Shown here: positions 29,820-32,726 of the stretch, one piece after another
Layout: each line of letters opens with the position of its first letter
Numbering within the stretch: position 1 is the stretch's first letter
From: Vulcanimicrobiota bacterium
Lineage (GTDB): Bacteria > Vulcanimicrobiota > Vulcanimicrobiia > Eremiobacterales > Eremiobacteraceae
Assembly: GCA_019235715.1 (NCBI GenBank)
Contig: JAFAKE010000041.1
Span: forward strand, 1 to 32,726
Length of the DNA: 32,726 nucleotides
Direction of reading: 5' to 3'
The notes under the pieces: model-generated
The model's database searches: none
Seen by the model: only the letters and a program-made list of their open reading frames with translations
Told to the model about the DNA's origin: nothing
Position numbers and translations under genes: made by a program

Positions 29820-30474
29820 CCGCGTCGAAGCCATCCTCTTGGCGGCCGACAAGCCTGCCTCTGAGGCCGACATCTGCGAGGCCGTGCGCGCCACACCCGC
29901 AGAGGTGCGCGCCGCGCTGCGCGAGATCGGCGCGTCGCTCGAAGGGCGCGGCATCGTGCTGCGCGAGGTCGCAGGCGGTTGGCGTTTGGCGACGCACCCC
30001 GATTGCCGCGAAGCAGTCGAGCGCTTCTTGCTGCCGCCCAAGACGCATATGTCGCCGGCCTCGCTCGAAACGCTGTCCATCGTCGCCTATCTGCAGCCGG
30101 TCACGCGCGCCGAAGTCGAGAGCTTGCGCGGCGTCAATGTCGACGGCGTCATGCAGACGCTGGAAGACCGCGGCTTGATCAAAGAGACGGGACGTAAGGA
30201 TACGGTCGGGCGGCCCATCATCTACGGCACGACCGCGCGCTTTTTAGAAGCGTTCGGCCTGCGCTCGATCGAGGAATTGCCGCCGCTGCCTGAAGGCGCG
30301 CCGCGGCGCATCGGCGGTGAAGTGATTCCGCTGCCGCTTTCGCCTGCGCGCCAGCAGGCGCTCGGGCAGATCCACGAATCGGTCGAAGGTCACGAGGGCG
30401 ACCAAGTCCCGCACGCGCAATCGACGCTCGAGCACAGCGTCGCCGACGAACTCGCACACGCGCTCGAAGAGTGA
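29803..30474 (+). CDS. scpB: Segregation and condensation protein B
   Basis: 223 residues from a TTG at 29803 inside the scpA end. Winged-helix repeats: LRNRVEAILLAADKPASEADICEAV, SPASLETLSIVAYLQPVTRAEVESLRGVNVDGVMQTLEDRGLIKETGRK (in shorter blocks) and VGRPIIYGTTARFLEAFGL, all typical. It has a 50-residue acidic/His tail (ESVEGHEGDQVPHAQSTLEH) beyond the core. It dimerises and binds ScpA. The next gene starts in a GTGA overlap. Confidence 0.95.
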   Translation: MASLRNRVEAILLAADKPASEADICEAVRATPAEVRAALREIGASLEGRGIVLREVAGGWRLATHPDCREAVERFLLPPKTHMSPASLETLSIVAYLQPVTRAEVESLRGVNVDGVMQTLEDRGLIKETGRKDTVGRPIIYGTTARFLEAFGLRSIEELPPLPEGAPRRIGGEVIPLPLSPARQQALGQIHESVEGHEGDQVPHAQSTLEHSVADELAHALEE

Positions 30475-31262
30475 AGCATCTCTCCGACTTCGACACGCTT
30501 GTCGAGGAGTACACCCGCTATCGCACGTCCTACTCGGATGAGTTGTTCGCTGCGATCGCCGCGTACTTCGGCGCGCCGCAGAGCAAGCGTGTCCTCGACG
30601 CGGCGTGCGGTACCGGACTGGCGACGCGCGGTATGCTTGCGCGCGGATACCGCGTCACCGGCATCGATGTCGCCGAGCGCATGCTCGGCGTCGCACGCGC
30701 CGAGATGGCGGAAACCACAGATGCCGTCTTCTATATCGCGCGTGCCGAAGCGCTGCCCTTCGCCGACGAGGCATTCGGCGGCATCATCTGTGCGCAGGCC
30801 TTTCACTGGTTCGACGAAGCCGCCGCGCTCGCCGAATTCGCGCGCGTCCTGAACCGCGGAGCCGGCTTAGCGATTTTTTGGAAGCACGCGCGGCCCGACG
30901 ATCCATATGCGCGCGCGGTGCGCACGCTGTTCACGCGCTGGACCGGCCGCGCAGAGGCGCCGCTGGAGAGCAGCTTCCGCGACTCGCTCGCCGGCTTGTG
31001 GGCGCAGGTCGAACGAGGCGGCGAGCTGCCGGGCGCGCCGTTCCGCGACGGCGAACTGCGCATGATGCGCTTCCGGCTGCATTACACCGTCGACTCGTAC
31101 ATCGGTTACCACCGCTCGCGCGAGAACTTGCGCATCGCCTTGGGGTCAGAGCGAGAAGCATTCTTGCAGGCGGCACGCAGCGAGATCGAAGCGCTGGCGC
31201 CTTCGGGCGGCAAGTTCGACGTCGAGCAAGATCAGTTCTTGTACTGCGCGCGCAAGGCATGA
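30471..31262 (+). CDS. Class I SAM-dependent methyltransferase
   Basis: 263 residues from a GTG overlapping the scpB stop. Methyltransf_11-type Rossmann motifs: RVLDAACGTGLATRGML (SAM glycine loop, about 40-56), VTGIDVAERML (acidic end of strand 2), ARAEALPFADEAFGGIICAQAFHWFD, and FARVLNRGAGLAIFW. The substrate-recognition C-terminal part is not diagnostic, so the methyl acceptor (small molecule or other) is unknown. Coupled to endonuclease IV by an ATGA overlap. Confidence 0.92.
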   Translation: MKHLSDFDTLVEEYTRYRTSYSDELFAAIAAYFGAPQSKRVLDAACGTGLATRGMLARGYRVTGIDVAERMLGVARAEMAETTDAVFYIARAEALPFADEAFGGIICAQAFHWFDEAAALAEFARVLNRGAGLAIFWKHARPDDPYARAVRTLFTRWTGRAEAPLESSFRDSLAGLWAQVERGGELPGAPFRDGELRMMRFRLHYTVDSYIGYHRSRENLRIALGSEREAFLQAARSEIEALAPSGGKFDVEQDQFLYCARKA

Positions 31263-32119
31263 GATTCGGCGTCCACGTCGGCATCGGCGGCAATTTCCCC
31301 ATCAAGACGATCGAGCAGGCGCGCGCAGCCGGCTGTGAGTGCATCCAGATATTCGCCGGCAATCCGCGCGGGTGGCGGCGCACGCCGTACGACGCGCGCG
31401 CGTGGCAAGAGTTCAAGACGCTGCGCAAGCAGCACGGCATCTTTCCAGTCTTGATACACAGCTCGTACTTGGTCAATCTCACGACGACCAATCGAACGCT
31501 GCATGCGAACAGCTCGATGCTCGTCGCCCACGATCTTGAGGTCGCCGCGCGCGGCGGCATCGAGTTCGTGAACACGCATCTGGGCAGCTACGGCGAGCAG
31601 ACGCGAACGGCAGGCATCAAGCGCGTCAGCGCGACGATCTCGAAGCTAATCCGCGTTGCGAAGCCTGGGCCGATGCTGCTGCTCGAGAACTCGGCCGGTG
31701 CCGGCAACCTGTGCGGGGGCACGATGGAAGAGCTCGGCGAGATCTTGCGCACCGTCGGCGACAAGCGCGTGGGCGTGTGCTTGGACACTGCGCACGCGTG
31801 GGCGTCGGGATACGATGTCCACGACGAGAAGGGCGTCGACGCGTTCATGTCCGCGGTGCGCAAACACATCGGCCTCAAGCGCGTGCGCGCGCTGCATCTC
31901 AACGACACGAAGGTCGATCTCGGGGCGAAGCGCGATCTGCATTGGCACCTCGCGCAAGGTCGCATCGGGACGACCGGCTTCCGCGCGCTGCTGCGCCGTC
32001 CCGAACTCGCCCACGTCGCGGCGATTTGCGAGACGCCCAAATCGGTCGAAGAGGACCGCATGAACCTGCGGGCGGCGCGCCGCCTCGCGGGTGTCACGCG
32101 CTCGAAGCCGAAGGCATAG
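31259..32119 (+). CDS. nfo: Endonuclease IV (AP endonuclease)
   Basis: 286 residues from the ATG at 31259, opening MRFGVHVGIGGNF. The tri-metal ligand motifs are in place: HSSYLVN, NTHLGSYG, LENSAGAGNL, CLDTAHAWASGYD, LHLNDTK, DLHWHLAQGRIG and ICETPK. The enzyme incises DNA at abasic sites and acts on 3' blocking groups. In E. coli Nfo the sixth block reads D-R-H-H; here it is D-L-H-W-H, which keeps the Asp and a following His. It is the last gene of the long plus-strand run. Confidence 0.95.
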   Translation: MRFGVHVGIGGNFPIKTIEQARAAGCECIQIFAGNPRGWRRTPYDARAWQEFKTLRKQHGIFPVLIHSSYLVNLTTTNRTLHANSSMLVAHDLEVAARGGIEFVNTHLGSYGEQTRTAGIKRVSATISKLIRVAKPGPMLLLENSAGAGNLCGGTMEELGEILRTVGDKRVGVCLDTAHAWASGYDVHDEKGVDAFMSAVRKHIGLKRVRALHLNDTKVDLGAKRDLHWHLAQGRIGTTGFRALLRRPELAHVAAICETPKSVEEDRMNLRAARRLAGVTRSKPKA

Positions 32120-32123
32120 CCGG

Positions 32124-32146
32124 GCAGACGCCACTTTTCGGTCTGC
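32124..32146 (+). terminator. Weak hairpin after endonuclease IV
   Basis: GCAGAC (32124-32129) pairs with GTCTGC (32141-32146) across an 11-base loop, 5 bases after the nfo stop. There is no T tract after it, so termination is uncertain. Confidence 0.3.
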
Positions 32147-32168
32147 GCAACGGTAGAAAGCTATCGTC

Positions 32169-32726
32169 ATGAACGCATTGCAGAAGTCACCATTCTGGGG
32201 CGCGGTGCTCGCGCTTGCCGCCATTGCCCTGATCCTTGCGCCGCCCATTGAAGCGCTTGCGCGCGCCGGGGGCGGCGGCCATTATGGCGGTGGCGGAGGC
32301 GGCGGCGGCTATCATGGCGGCGGGTACAGCGGGGGAGGCTATCACGGCGGCTACAGCGGCGGCGGTTTCAGTTTCTGGCCGCTGCTGTTCCTCGGCCATG
32401 GCAGCGGTTTCTGGATCATCATCGCGCTGGTCGTCATATACTATCTTTGGAATCGCGCGCAAGCCAATGCACGCACGCAGTTCGCCGGCCCGGTGCAAGC
32501 CGCGGTATTGCCCGCTGAGCCGACCACGCAGTACATGGATCAGCCGTCGCGCACCGTCGATCCCGCGGCGATCGCCGCGGGGGAAGAAGCGATCAAGGCA
32601 CGCGATCCGGGCTTCGACGAGCGTGCGTTTTTGGACCGCGCGCAGACCGCGTTCTTCAAGATCCAGCAGGCGTGGATGGCGCGTAATCAAGACCTCGCGC
32701 GTGACGTCATGAGCGACGCGCTGTAT
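32169..32726 (+). CDS. Tim44-like domain membrane protein (3' end cut by window edge)
   Basis: 186 residues are present and the frame runs to the last base. An N-terminal hydrophobic segment (about 10-28, AVLALAAIALILAPP) is followed by a Gly/His/Tyr-rich low-complexity region (repeats of GGGYHGG type, about 33-66) and a second membrane helix (FWIIIALVVIYYLW). A linker then leads to DPGFDERAFLDRAQTAFFKIQQAW, the start of a Tim44-like domain (Tim44/MBA1 fold). Bacterial members of this kind are inner-membrane proteins of unknown function. It starts 49 bases after nfo with no strong ribosome-binding site. Confidence 0.85.
   Translation, partial: MNALQKSPFWGAVLALAAIALILAPPIEALARAGGGGHYGGGGGGGGYHGGGYSGGGYHGGYSGGGFSFWPLLFLGHGSGFWIIIALVVIYYLWNRAQANARTQFAGPVQAAVLPAEPTTQYMDQPSRTVDPAAIAAGEEAIKARDPGFDERAFLDRAQTAFFKIQQAWMARNQDLARDVMSDALY

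Noticed and set aside
1-32726. tRNA or rRNA genes, CRISPR arrays, insertion sequences, prophage genes
   Set aside because: No cloverleaf-like stretch, regularly spaced repeat, transposase or integrase motif was seen on either strand.

Overview
The window is gene-dense, GC-rich bacterial chromosome with 42 protein-coding genes, two of them cut by the window edges. I see no rRNA, tRNA, insertion sequence, phage gene or CRISPR array. Envelope proteins (an HdeA-like periplasmic protein, a glycine-zipper protein, a LolA-like protein, several lipoproteins) suggest a two-membrane cell. The arrangement of housekeeping genes (trmD, rplS, lepB, rbgA, rnhB, yraN, comM; rplU-prp; scpA-scpB; two-subunit glycine decarboxylase; DUF3048) is of the Terrabacteria kind. 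An uncultured soil lineage such as Eremiobacterota (WPS-2) would fit, but that placement is an impression from gene content, not something the sequence proves.

Left part (1-3800): a partial comM on the minus strand, then small exported proteins: a glycine-zipper/proline-rich protein, an HdeA-like protein, an NTF2-like protein and a Tyr/Pro/Asn-rich protein. The last two genes are each followed by a rho-independent terminator. Next (3800-7900) is a sugar ABC importer operon (lipoprotein binding protein, tandem ATPase, permease) plus a small unknown gene. It is preceded by a 296-base control region with three DnaA-box-like 9-mers and a LacI-type palindrome.

From about 12.9 kb leftward to 7.9 kb runs a tightly coupled minus-strand operon: lepB1-rbgA-rnhB-yraN-Ser/Thr kinase-small membrane protein-membrane-anchored UspA protein-LolA-like protein. 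Every junction after lepB1 is a 1-base gap or an overlap. An MFS exporter gene starts back to back with lepB1. Between 14.2 and 17.3 kb lie an exported small protein, lepB2, rplS (with its own promoter and leader hairpin), a Tat-type alpha-carbonic anhydrase and trmD. The classic trmD-rplS-lepB-rbgA-rnhB-yraN cluster is therefore present but split by insertions.

From 17.3 to 20.5 kb are a TPR protein, an unknown 159-residue protein, tatA, a lytic transglycosylase, a small membrane protein, prp and rplU. The rpmA gene, which usually follows prp, is absent here. rplU and speD diverge from a 300-base region with a recognisable promoter for each and structured leaders.

From 20.6 to 32.1 kb thirteen plus-strand genes lie end to end: speD, speE, an exported serpin, gcvT, gcvH, gcvPA, gcvPB, a Nudix hydrolase, a DUF3048 lipoprotein, scpA, scpB, a methyltransferase and endonuclease IV. 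They cover polyamine synthesis, glycine cleavage, chromosome condensation and DNA repair and could be one very long transcript. A Tim44-domain membrane protein gene is cut at the right edge.
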